A stretch of DNA of 64,000 nt. Source: Symsagittifera roscoffensis. Its lineage: Eukaryota > Xenacoelomorpha > Acoela > Convolutidae. How positions within the stretch are numbered: the stretch's first letter is position 1; each line of letters begins with the position of its first letter. The stretch lies in NCBI RefSeq assembly GCF_963678635.1, contig NC_087068.1:37209436-37273435 (forward strand), read 5' to 3'. Shown here in pieces: positions 1 through 8,783 of the stretch. The notes under the pieces are model-generated. The model had not been told where the DNA came from, did no database searches, and was given only the letters and a program-made list of their open reading frames with translations. The translations under genes and the position numbers were made by a program.

Positions 1-1930
1 AAATTTGTAACTGAGAAGGTTTTATCTATCAAGCCCTGCCAAATAGTTTTTTACCAGAGTCTTGCAGTGACAAGATTATTATATTATCTAATGGTTGCAG
101 TGCAAGTAACACAGAATGTTCCGACCATATTGATAAAAATTACATCGATTCTTTTCTGTGCAATAGTGTCGTTTTTAGTGCAAGGTGCAAATTGAGAATT
201 ATACAAACACGTAGAAACTTACTGAATTCGACATAATGAAAAAAATTTGTCTTCTGAGTAATGACAAACAAGACATGAAAAAAAACACTATAAAACAATT
301 TTAATTTTTTTATTTGCAAAAAAGTATCTTTTTTTTATCCTTTAATTATCAAAAAATCAAAAATTTCAAATCGGTTTTTCTCGAAACTGGGATGATTTGT
401 GGATTGAATGTTTAATTTTCGTTTAAACTACGGCTGGGATGGTTTTTAGAATGTTTTGATTTCGTTCGAGTTACGACCAAAAGAGCCTCAATAATATATA
501 TCACTTGATCTAGTCCTATGAGTAATTTTTGGTACCTGATTTTGCGCCGAAAACAAAAAAAAACAAAAAAAACTAGAAAACTAGAAAAACTAGAACTAGA
601 ATACAAAAATCCCTCTCCACTTTCAACGGTCGGATCAAAAATAAAGCTACTGGACTTCAACTGCAAAGCTGCCCCCGTTTACAAATTATACAAAACAATT
701 TTGTTGAGCAACCGGATACTAGTCAATCCCTTATTGGTGGCAAAATAATGATGAACTGTGAAAACGCTTTTTTTCAAAAACACTTTTTAGAAAATAAATA
801 GTGTCAAATTCTTCTAAATGGAACACAAGCGCTCATTTCTGTAAAAAATAATTGAGAAATAGACCAAAAATGTTTCATAGGTTTATCATTTTTTAAATGT
901 TGAAAAGCAATAAAGTACAGTTACAGGTCGTGCTCATGGCATGTGGGTTAAACTCAGAGATTAAAACTTTTGAGTTAGTTCAGTTTATCGATATTTGAAA
1001 AAAAAGAACAAGCATTGGTTTTTTTGGTCCATTTGGCAATAATTTGTTTTAAAGAAAAGAGCAATTTTGTTCGGTTTTTAAAAAAAAATATGATGGAAAT
1101 TTGCGTTTGATGTTTTTGGTTAGTTTTTTTTTGAATTTATAGTTTTCATGAACTTTTTTGGACTCAATAATTTTTGTCATCATGAAAATGTAATGTTACG
1201 GAGTCAAATTGAGCTGCGAATTGAGTCAAAATCATGCATGCATTTTTTAAAATCTCTTGCTATTTTGTATTGCTTTTGTGTTCAAATTTGAAAGAAGTAT
1301 CTTTGAAGAAAAACAATTTTGATACCAGCAATAGGAGCTTTAAAGAGTTCATACTGATCTTATAACTTTTGTTTTTGTCTTTAAAATTTTGAAGAGATCT
1401 AGAAATTTAAAATAGATCTTGAAGAGAACTAGAACTTCAAAATAGAGCTGCAAAAACTCTGATAAAATTTTTGGATTCAAATGGAGAATCGTTCTAGTTA
1501 AAATCCTAAAACGTTAGAGTCAAAGGGAAGAACTTAAGTAAAAATAGCACATTAATTTTTGACCCCCTCTGCTGCAACACCTAGTAAATGAGGTCATATC
1601 TAGTAAATGAAGTAATTAATTTTTTACTACAATTACTTGATTTCTGATACAAATCAAAAGTTTGGGAAACCATCGTCCAATATTTTTGAATAAAAGGTTG
1701 CCGTCAAACGAGGCTGAGCTTAATAAAGCTCAATCAAAGAAGGATATTTTTGAACCGCAGGCAAAACTAACTAAAATAAAGGTAAGCAAGCAGGAGATAA
1801 TAGTATGAAAAGATATGCTGCAAGGATACCTTGAAAATTTCTCCAGAAAAAAAAAACAGAAGAGAAAAAAGTAGTGAAAAGGGGATCTCGTGTAAAAAAA
1901 GTTATATACGCGGAAGTTTAACGTTTGTCT
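1..1930. other. AT-rich non-coding stretch, no gene recognised
   Basis: No open frame here has a recognisable motif, and two overlapping ORFs around 412-748 on opposite strands are low-complexity (Ser/Phe or Lys rich). Short internal echoes such as the GATCT-rich stretch at 1390-1450 and a doubled TAGTAAATGA near 1585-1610 are visible. It ends at the target duplication of the gypsy element. Confidence 0.6.
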
Positions 1931-2137
1931 TGTAAAAGGACGGTTTCGATGTGTTAATTTTAATCCTTTTGAGTAAGTAACCGTAGTTTAGAAAGTTAGT
2001 CGGAGACAATAAAATAGCTGTCATCCGAAGGTGACAGACAAACTCCGACGATTAAATACCAGTTAGCGCCAGACAGATAAATGAATTAAGTAGCACAACT
2101 AGAAATGGAACATGAACTAAATTTAGATACTATGACT
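1931..2137 (-). repeat. 3' LTR of the gypsy element
   Basis: This 207-bp sequence matches 7823-8029 with about 8 substitutions, the last one changing the terminal A to T at 2137. Because the element runs on the minus strand, this left copy is the 3' LTR. Confidence 0.92.
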
Positions 2138-2148
2138 TTTCCCTCCTT
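2138..2148 (-). other. Polypurine tract of the gypsy element
   Basis: The minus strand reads AAGGAGGGAAA directly before the 3' LTR. This is the expected place and composition for the plus-strand DNA primer of an LTR retrotransposon. Confidence 0.7.
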
Positions 2149-2419
2149 GTAGGAATTAATGACTCTAATTAACGTATCCAATGCATCGATGTTAACAGTA
2201 AAGAATAGGGTTAATAACAAGTTTTGTTAATAACAAAAACACAAACTTTTTAGTTTTTGCCTTTCGCAGCATGCCCTCTCCCTGGACCTCCATATGATAA
2301 CAGTTTTGTAAGCTGTTTATATAAGTTTGTTACTCATATTCCCTTTTCTCCTCCTCTTCATTTTGCTCCTGACTTATCCGTCTTTTGGATGTTATCGATC
2401 ATGACTGCCCCCTTCTTAG

Positions 2420-3238
2420 TCACGGCGGTTCGTTTTCTTCCCGACCGTCTAGAAGTAGTTTCATCCAGTGAACTAGCTGATTCTTGAATTGAGTAGGAAA
2501 CAAGTCGTTGTTTCCGACCCCGCTTTTTCTCTTTGGTTTCTTGAATTTCGGGAATTTGCTCCGCCTCGAGTTCCGTCTCTTGTGGTGTGATTCCTCCGGT
2601 ATCTCCTTTCCTTTAGTTCTCTGCGATTTCCTGCTCGCGTGCAATTGTGTAGTCCGTCGCTGTCTCGTAATTAGTGGGCGAGTCGTTATGATTTCAGGTT
2701 GTATTTGGTCCTGTCCCCCACTAGACGTTCCTTGTCCCTCTTGCCCAACGTTTGTTCCCCCACTTGTCGGTTTGGCTTGCTTCGATGTAATTAGCAGCAA
2801 ATGATCCTTCGCGTCCGAGTCTGAGTCCTCCGCGATTTCCAAATTTTGGAATCGTGACTTCTTTCCCATGGTGCTATGGAAAGTTCCCCTGGTGACTTTT
2901 GAGCTGCTTGGCTGGTTACCTCGCGTTAGTAACTTTCTTTTCAGGTCCCATGGCGTTGGTGGTGCCGCGATTTGTCCCGGTGCCCGTTTCTTCGGAACTT
3001 TTGCTTTCTTTAATGCTACTCCCGATTTTCTAAGCACAGCACCATTACTCATTTCAATAGTATGCTTACTTTGATTAACTATGTCCAAATTTAATGGGCT
3101 ATACCTATTTATTTTCCGCTCCCTGGTTCTCTGCATCACCACTGCCGGTGGTATTTCTACTGGGTCACTTGGTGCCCGCACAATTCCAGGCTCGTCATCC
3201 TGGTTAGCAGCTTGGTCATCGGCCAATTTCAGTGGTCT
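2420..3238 (-). CDS. Basic C-terminal tail of gypsy Pol (after integrase)
   Basis: An uninterrupted frame of about 270 codons continues in the same frame as the integrase ORF, separated from it only by one TGA at 3239-3241. It is therefore best read as the Pol C-terminus behind a nonsense codon rather than a separate gene. The composition is hydrophilic and rich in Lys, Arg, Ser and Gln, with several KKRR/RRSK-like clusters in the last third and an acidic start. No chromodomain or GPY/F module is evident to me. The last residues lie 283 bp upstream of the 3' LTR. A nucleic-acid-binding or nuclear-targeting role is inference only. Confidence 0.6.
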   Translation of the reverse strand, partial: RPLKLADDQAANQDDEPGIVRAPSDPVEIPPAVVMQRTRERKINRYSPLNLDIVNQSKHTIEMSNGAVLRKSGVALKKAKVPKKRAPGQIAAPPTPWDLKRKLLTRGNQPSSSKVTRGTFHSTMGKKSRFQNLEIAEDSDSDAKDHLLLITSKQAKPTSGGTNVGQEGQGTSSGGQDQIQPEIITTRPLITRQRRTTQLHASRKSQRTKGKEIPEESHHKRRNSRRSKFPKFKKPKRKSGVGNNDLFPTQFKNQLVHWMKLLLDGREENEPP

Positions 3239-4474
3239 TCACCTATTTTTCAGGTCGTACTCAGTGTCCGATCGGATTCCCCAGTTGGTATCCATAGGCT
3301 CCGGCATTGCTTGGGCGATTGGGTCTCGTTCATCTAAACATGCAGATTTTGATCGTATTACATTTTCCCAATTTAGCTTCCGTAATTTAGGTTTTTTAGT
3401 CAAATTTCTGAGAACCGTATTAGCTTCCCGGCCGTGGTGCGCTTCGAACGGTGTTATGTTGAGGGTGGCGTTTTTAACAAATCTTAAAGCTCCGAGGGCT
3501 CTTTCGACCATTCGATCCAAGGGTTCCGGTTTATTCTCCCGCGCATACGTAAGTACTGAATTCTTGATGCTGCCAATCGTGCGTTCGACACATCCTGTTG
3601 CCCTATGATCATTCACTGGCGAGATGAGGATTTCAATTCCTTGTTCATGACAAAATGCCCTAACCTCCTTAGACATAAAGTTTGTTCCTTGATCAACTCG
3701 AATTTGGCGCGGAACTCCATGGGCAATTATGTATGCTTTTAAAAATTTAAGAATTTTATCCGATCGGTTCGAATTACAGACCATAGCCGATGGCCAACGT
3801 TAGAACCGATCCACCGCCACCAAAACATACTTTTTAGACTCCTTCAAGTAGTTAATGGGCCCCCAAAAATCCAGTTGCACCGATTCATTCGGTTCCTTCT
3901 GCTCAGGTATTTTCCCTATATCATTCTTCGAACACATATTTTTCAAGTTCTTACCCGCTAATGTGCATTCCTGGCAATTTCCGGCGATAGTTGCTAAGTT
4001 ACGGAACATGTACGGGTACCAGATGTCTTTAGCCGCGTCGTACATACTTGATTTCTCGTGGTGATAATAATGTAGCCTATTGGCCACCTACGCTTGCAAG
4101 GTGTTAGGGATCAATAGCCTCTCGTCCATCCACAGGCATCCGTCTCTTACGTGAAAGTCCTGCGTATACTGCGCAAAGTACTTACTCATCGCTGCAATTT
4201 TTGAGTGTAACTGAGGGTCTTTACATTTAATTAATTCGATAATGACTTGTAATTGTGGATCTGAATTATATTGTGATTCTATGCATCGAAGATTGAACAA
4301 TTCGGGAAGAGCGGTTTGTTTACTGACGATTTTGCAATTTCTCGGAATGACGGACATAACCCTATTTTCCGGATTAACCGGTGGATAATTTTCGCCAGGG
4401 TAAATCGACGGAATGGAAATACCAGTATTTGTTTTAGTGCTCCGGACTTCTGTTGTAACCGCCTGCATATCCAC
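3239..4474 (-). pseudogene. Gypsy integrase (HHCC zinc domain and DDE core), interrupted
   Basis: Three consecutive open stretches make up the integrase. 4474-4088 is the pre-integrase linker. 4087-3800 holds the N-terminal zinc site (H and H in LHYYHHEKS, CxxC in GNCQECTLAG) and the first catalytic Asp (VQLDFWGP). 3784-3239 holds the second Asp (VDQGTNF) and the Glu (GCVERTIGSI). The stops between the pieces show decay. The enzyme joins retroelement cDNA to host DNA. The C-terminal part after the DDE core runs into a basic tail. The order after RNase H fits gypsy rather than copia. Confidence 0.88.
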
Positions 4475-4799
4475 ATCAATCTCCTCTATTTCATCTCCTC
4501 TATTTCGTGTTTGTTGAAGAATTTGAGGAAATTTTGAGTGTTTTTGAAGAATTTAAGTAAGTAAAGTCAGCTTCAATAATAGTCCAAACTAAATTATTAC
4601 TAAACTTAATTGACCTGCCGGAATTGCAATTCGTCGCTCTGTGATTGATCCAATTTCCATCGCATGATCGTTCGCCCTCTACCGGTCGTTTTCTATTCGA
4701 TATATTACAAACGCGTCTATTATTAGTAACCGGTGGAGACTCGAGTCTATTTTTGGAGAAAGGTTTCTTTTCAAATCCGAGGGCGGATCTAATTCTCCT

Positions 4800-6166
4800 A
4801 ATTTTCGCCACCGTAAACATACTGTCGTAGGTGCTAACCGGTTGAGGTTCCAAACTGGGATGCCTTGATAGATAATCAGCGAGTCCAATTTTCGCTCTGG
4901 GTTTATGCTCTACTTGAAAATCGAACGGTAAAGGCGATCTAACCACCTTGTTAATCTGCTAAACATTGTTTTGTTCTTTTTGTTGTTCCCATTTAGCAAT
5001 GATACTAGTGCCTTATGGTCCGTAACTATTAAAAATTTTCTTCCCAGCACATAGTTGCGGAAATATTCCGCCCCCACACAACTGCCAGCATTTCTAATTC
5101 ATTCGTTGAATAATTTTTCTCTGCCTCGTTTAAATACCGGGATGCGAACGATATCGGCCAGCCGTCGGAATTTAGTTGCTCAAGGACCGCTTAGAGCCCG
5201 TTATGACTAGCGTCACACACAATCCTTGTGTCTCGGTGTATATCAAAATGCCGAAGTTCTACTATGTTAGCCACCTGCTTTTTCATGTTTTCGAATGATA
5301 TTTGACATTCATCGCTCCAAATATAATCGTTTTTCCGGCTTAATAGTGGGTGCAATGACGCTGATGATTCCGCAAGCGCCGGAAGATATTTGTGCAGGCT
5401 GTGAATGGAGCCCAAAAAGGATTTGAATTGTGACACCGTTTTTGGTGCTTTTAGCGATTCGAACGGTTCCGTTTTTCAGACGAGCGGTGTTATTCCGGTA
5501 CGAGTAATGTTGTGTCCCAACCATTCACACTCTCTCTGCGCAAATTGGCATTTTGTGAGCTTAAGTGACATATTCTCGCGATCCAACTTCCTTAAAAAAT
5601 TCTCTCAACTGTCGAGATATGCTCAATCTCCGTGCCTTTGGTGACCACCAAAATGTCATCAACAAAAGCATGCGCCTGCGGAAATTCCGAAAGAATCGTA
5701 TCCATCATTCTTTGAAATTCCGCTGGCATGGTTGTAAGGCTGTAGAACCCCGTTTGAAAGCGATACGTGCCCGCTTATTTTCCTCCCACCAGCGAAAAAT
5801 TGCATTGCACGTTCGTTTCCGGGCTAAGTGGTAATTGACCGTACGCGTACGTAAGATCCATAGTAGAAAAATATACATCTCCTGGTTTCCGTTCGCTTAT
5901 CGTTTGTCCTACCGTATCCATAAGTTCTTCAATATTCGGCATTTGGTATTTATTCTTGAGGACTTGCTTGTTCAACTCCCGGGTTTCGAACGCTAATTTT
6001 ACTGATCCGTCCTTTTACACTGTTATTACAATCGGAGAAACAAAATACTTATCCGAACATTCATTCAGCTTTTCAATGTGTCCTTGTCGTAAAAATTTAT
6101 CAATTTCCTTATCGACCTTATCCTGCAATGTGATCGGCACTCTACGTCCTTTTTGTTGAATTGGCG
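4800..6166 (-). pseudogene. Gypsy reverse transcriptase and RNase H, multiply interrupted
   Basis: Reading leftwards from about 6166, translated fragments show the RT fingers, the palm motif MDLTYAYGQLPL (5775-5975), the catalytic box AFVDDILVV near 5650 and the connection (FKSFLGSIHSLHKYLP, 5191-5436). RNase H follows with its catalytic Asp in IVCDASHNG near 5210, and ends at the DYLSRHPS box near 4870. In-frame stops occur near 6020, 5770, 5600, 5490, 5190 and 5040, so no full-length protein is possible. The enzyme would copy element RNA into DNA. The motif set is typical of Ty3/gypsy. Confidence 0.88.
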
Positions 6167-6650
6167 TTAACGTTTCGAAAAAATCCGCGTGTACCCTATA
6201 ATTCTTAATTTTTCCGACTCTCTTAAAAGGTTTTCAAATTGCTTACTGAAGTAGGTCTGCCAGTGGTCTAGTGAATCCTCCACCTCAGTTGCCTCGGACG
6301 CAGATTGATCACTCTGTACCGACATCACATTCTCCTCCGGTGTCTTCTGCACTATCTGTAATCCAAGATTTGGCATTAGGTCTCTCCCAATAATTGATGG
6401 TCTGCTTCCTCCAATCACTCTGATATTCGCGTTGGTCACCCATCCGTTCGTTTCCAACAATACGTCCATCGTTCCTAGTAGTCGTAAGGGGTTGTTTCCG
6501 TAATCCCTGAACTCATCGTCCTCCGGTGTCGGTGCCTTCACATTTAAGCCTGCGGTGCCCAACGTCCGTTTCAATTCCCCAATGGTGATTATTGAAATCG
6601 GTGATCCACTATCTATCCAAACGTTTGTTTGCTTTCCATTTACCTTAATT
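6167..6650 (-). pseudogene. Gypsy aspartic protease domain
   Basis: The catalytic motif WIDSGSP is read on the minus strand near 6605, followed about 70 residues later by the flap-side motif SIIGRDLMPNLGL (near 6380), the usual retroviral-type protease pair. The open frame from 6574 to 6167 lacks a stop until it reaches the RT start. A stop at 6656-6658 separates it from the upstream knuckle frame. It would cleave the Gag-Pol polyprotein. Confidence 0.8.
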
Positions 6651-6655
6651 GGTAG

Positions 6656-7264
6656 TCAGGCGCCGGCCACTTTTATTTCTGTTTCTCTCCGAGATTTGAT
6701 AGCCATGACAACATAAACTCCTGAGCTATCCGAATCCCACGATTGTTGCTTCTTTACCGGTGTATTAACCCAGCCAACGGAATTCTCATGCTGCGAGTAA
6801 GTATTCTCCGCGTCGCCTATTTCACTAGCTTCCATATCCTCCTGATTTTGGATTAGTCCCACTGCCGGTCTTCCCCGATTGTTTCGTTTTCCCCTACAAG
6901 TCCACTCGTAATGTCCCGTTTTCCGGCAGAAGTTACACGTTGCATTTTTGGCTGGACAAGTTGTGAGGTGTTCCGGGGTAAAATTGGGTTGGTCACAATT
7001 ATAGCGTCTTCTAGAACCACCCCCTCTCATTTCTGCTCGCCCTCTAAACGATCCACGGCCCCGCTGTCTATTGTTTCTGTATCTTCCTCGGATGGCTCCC
7101 ACCGGTTCCGTCTTGGTTTGGAACGCTCCAGTTCCGCCGGTGGTGCCACTAGTTGTTGCTCCCCCGGTTACCGATCCGTATGACTTAGCATGCGTATCCA
7201 CGTTTATATGAAAGTGCAATACGGTACACCTCCTCTGGTGTCTTCGTCGAGCGACATAACTCAT
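6656..7264 (-). pseudogene. Gag nucleocapsid region with CCHC zinc knuckle
   Basis: This frame carries an RG-rich stretch (RGRYRNNRQRGRGSFRGR) and then CNFCRKTGHYEWTC, a perfect CX2CX4HX4C knuckle near 6900-6940, so it is nucleocapsid. It overlaps the upstream gag frame by about 80 nt in the +1 register. The junction near 7200 is either a programmed frameshift or, more likely given the decay elsewhere, a 1-bp indel that cut gag in two. It ends at a stop just before the protease. Confidence 0.8.
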
Positions 7265-7823
7265 TTTGGGCCTCCCTATTGTTCATGTTCACAATGAACA
7301 CATCCCGCAAAATCCTGGTCTCCAATGCTCCAAAATTACATCGAGCGGCCAGCCCACTCAACACTGAGTGGAACTGTTCCAACGATTCTCCTATTTGTTG
7401 CTTCCGTGCCAATAGTTGGAATGTCTCGTAAATTTCGTTCCGTTCCTTCTTAAATTCTGTTTCAATAGTATCCAATACTCTAGAGTACCTTGTTGTAGAT
7501 AAATCCAGGTGTGGTTTCCCCTTATGTAGCTCATCCTGTCCTTTCTCCCCCAGACACAAATACAAGTTCGAGATAAGCGTTTGCTCCGACGCCAGGCGAT
7601 CTTTCGCGTCTACCTCCACTGGTAAATCTGTAACCTGCGCTGCGGTTAACGTACTGGCATAATAGAAATTCTTTGGGTTTATACTATATTTGGCCACCAT
7701 CCCCCATTGAAAACGATTGAACCAAAACTCCCATAGCATTGGTGGCTCTGCAAACGTCGAGGGCCAAAACGATGTAATCCCCAGCGGGTTTTTCCCCCCA
7801 CTTTGGCCTGTTGGCTGCGCCAT
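7185..7823 (-). CDS. Gag capsid region of the gypsy element
   Basis: About 212 codons start at an ATG whose A is the last base of the 5' LTR, so the start codon straddles the LTR/PBS border (MAQPTGQSGG). The open frame continues upstream through the LTR to 7940, but the first Met after the LTR is the more natural start because the second gypsy family in this window begins gag at the same place. The middle contains an ESLEQFHSVLSGLA segment and aromatic-rich N-terminal residues, as in Ty3/gypsy capsids. The homologous segment ESLEQFRAELVELA occurs in the other element near 51550. Confidence 0.78.
   Translation of the reverse strand: MAQPTGQSGGKNPLGITSFWPSTFAEPPMLWEFWFNRFQWGMVAKYSINPKNFYYASTLTAAQVTDLPVEVDAKDRLASEQTLISNLYLCLGEKGQDELHKGKPHLDLSTTRYSRVLDTIETEFKKERNEIYETFQLLARKQQIGESLEQFHSVLSGLAARCNFGALETRILRDVFIVNMNNREAQNELCRSTKTPEEVYRIALSYKRGYAC
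7805..7822 (-). other. Primer-binding site of the gypsy element
   Basis: Immediately inside the 5' LTR the minus strand reads TGGCGCAGCCAACAGGCC. The leading TGG matches the CCA end of a tRNA. The site also encodes the start of Gag. The specific tRNA was not identified. Confidence 0.65.
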
Positions 7824-8029
7824 GTAAAAAGACGGTTTCGATGTGTTAGTTTTAATCCTTTTGAGTAAGTAACCAGAGTTTAGAAAGTTAGTCGGAGACA
7901 ATAAAATAGCTGTCATCCGAAGGTGACAGACAAACTCCAAAGGTTAAATACCAGTTAGCGCCAGACAGATAAATGAATTAAGTAGCACAACTAGAAATGG
8001 AACATGAACTAAATTTAGATACTATGACA
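7823..8029 (-). repeat. 5' LTR of the gypsy element
   Basis: This is the partner of the LTR at 1931-2137, with TG...CA ends. It should carry the element promoter. No canonical TATA box stands out. Confidence 0.92.
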
Positions 8030-8033
8030 GTCT

Positions 8034-8336
8034 CAATGAAAGTATGTTTGATTTAGTCGAGCAAAGAAAAAAGTAATTCTTTGGTCTTTTCTTCTATTTT
8101 TGATTTAAAAAAGAACACGAACGCGAAAGACCACGCAAAAAGCACTCAACTACTCAATTTTACGTCCGAAAAATCTCAGTGCCTGATACTTTTTCAAACT
8201 AATTCAGGTTTCAATGAAATACGTTGTAAGCAAGGATGATATCTTTTCAAGCTAACAATATACCGTTGACGTTGATAATTGAACCTTTCCAATTCAAACC
8301 TTTTTGCTAAGTGAACCTAGGCTACTTCTGCGAAGC
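8034..8336. other. Short non-coding spacer between the gypsy element and the segmental duplication
   Basis: Unique AT-rich sequence with no open frame of note. Confidence 0.5.
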
Positions 8337-8783
8337 CAGTGATTAACTATTCTCCTACTTTATAAAGTGGTCGGAAGAGGCTTTAAATGATTCAAAAAGG
8401 TTAGAAACGGATTTTTAGAGTATTCTTCTAAGACTGGTTTAAAATCTACAACAAACTTGGCATACCCAAATCAACTGATTCCTTACCTAGTAGCTTGTGA
8501 TAAACTATCAGTATGATTAGGCTTCCATTTTTCAACAAGGTTTGAACAGTTCCAGTGGACGTAGCTTTGATCTTTTCTTCGGTGTTTAGTTTTGTACATA
8601 ATTTTTTTTGGATTTGTTTTTTTTTTATAACAAGTTATCATATTAAGATTTCGATGTACTAACTTTTAAGCAGACCATTTGGTTATCAGTTTTTATTTAA
8701 ATCAAAAATTGGATTCAATTTTGCTGTCTAATAAATTATTGCGGGTAAACAAATAAAATGAATAAAAATAGGTAGGTTCTCTG

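Larger units (their letters stand above)
1931..8029 (-). mobile_element. Ty3/gypsy LTR retrotransposon, structurally complete but with broken reading frames
   Basis: A 6.1-kb element on the minus strand is bounded by two 207-bp LTRs that begin TG and end CA (the left copy ends CT) and differ at about 8 positions. A 4-bp target duplication GTCT flanks it (1927-1930 and 8030-8033). Inside, reading right to left, are a primer-binding site, gag, a CCHC knuckle, a DSG protease, reverse transcriptase with FVDD, RNase H, an HHCC/DDE integrase, a basic pol tail and a polypurine tract. Gag-pro-RT-RH-IN order is that of Ty3/gypsy. Stops and frameshifts cut pol several times, so it is not autonomous now. 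LTR divergence of roughly 4 percent suggests a fairly recent insertion. Confidence 0.93.

Noticed and set aside
2257-3608. Plus-strand ORFs over the gypsy pol end (76, 98, 68 and 175 codons)
   Set aside because: They are antisense shadows of the pol tail and integrase and carry no motif of their own.
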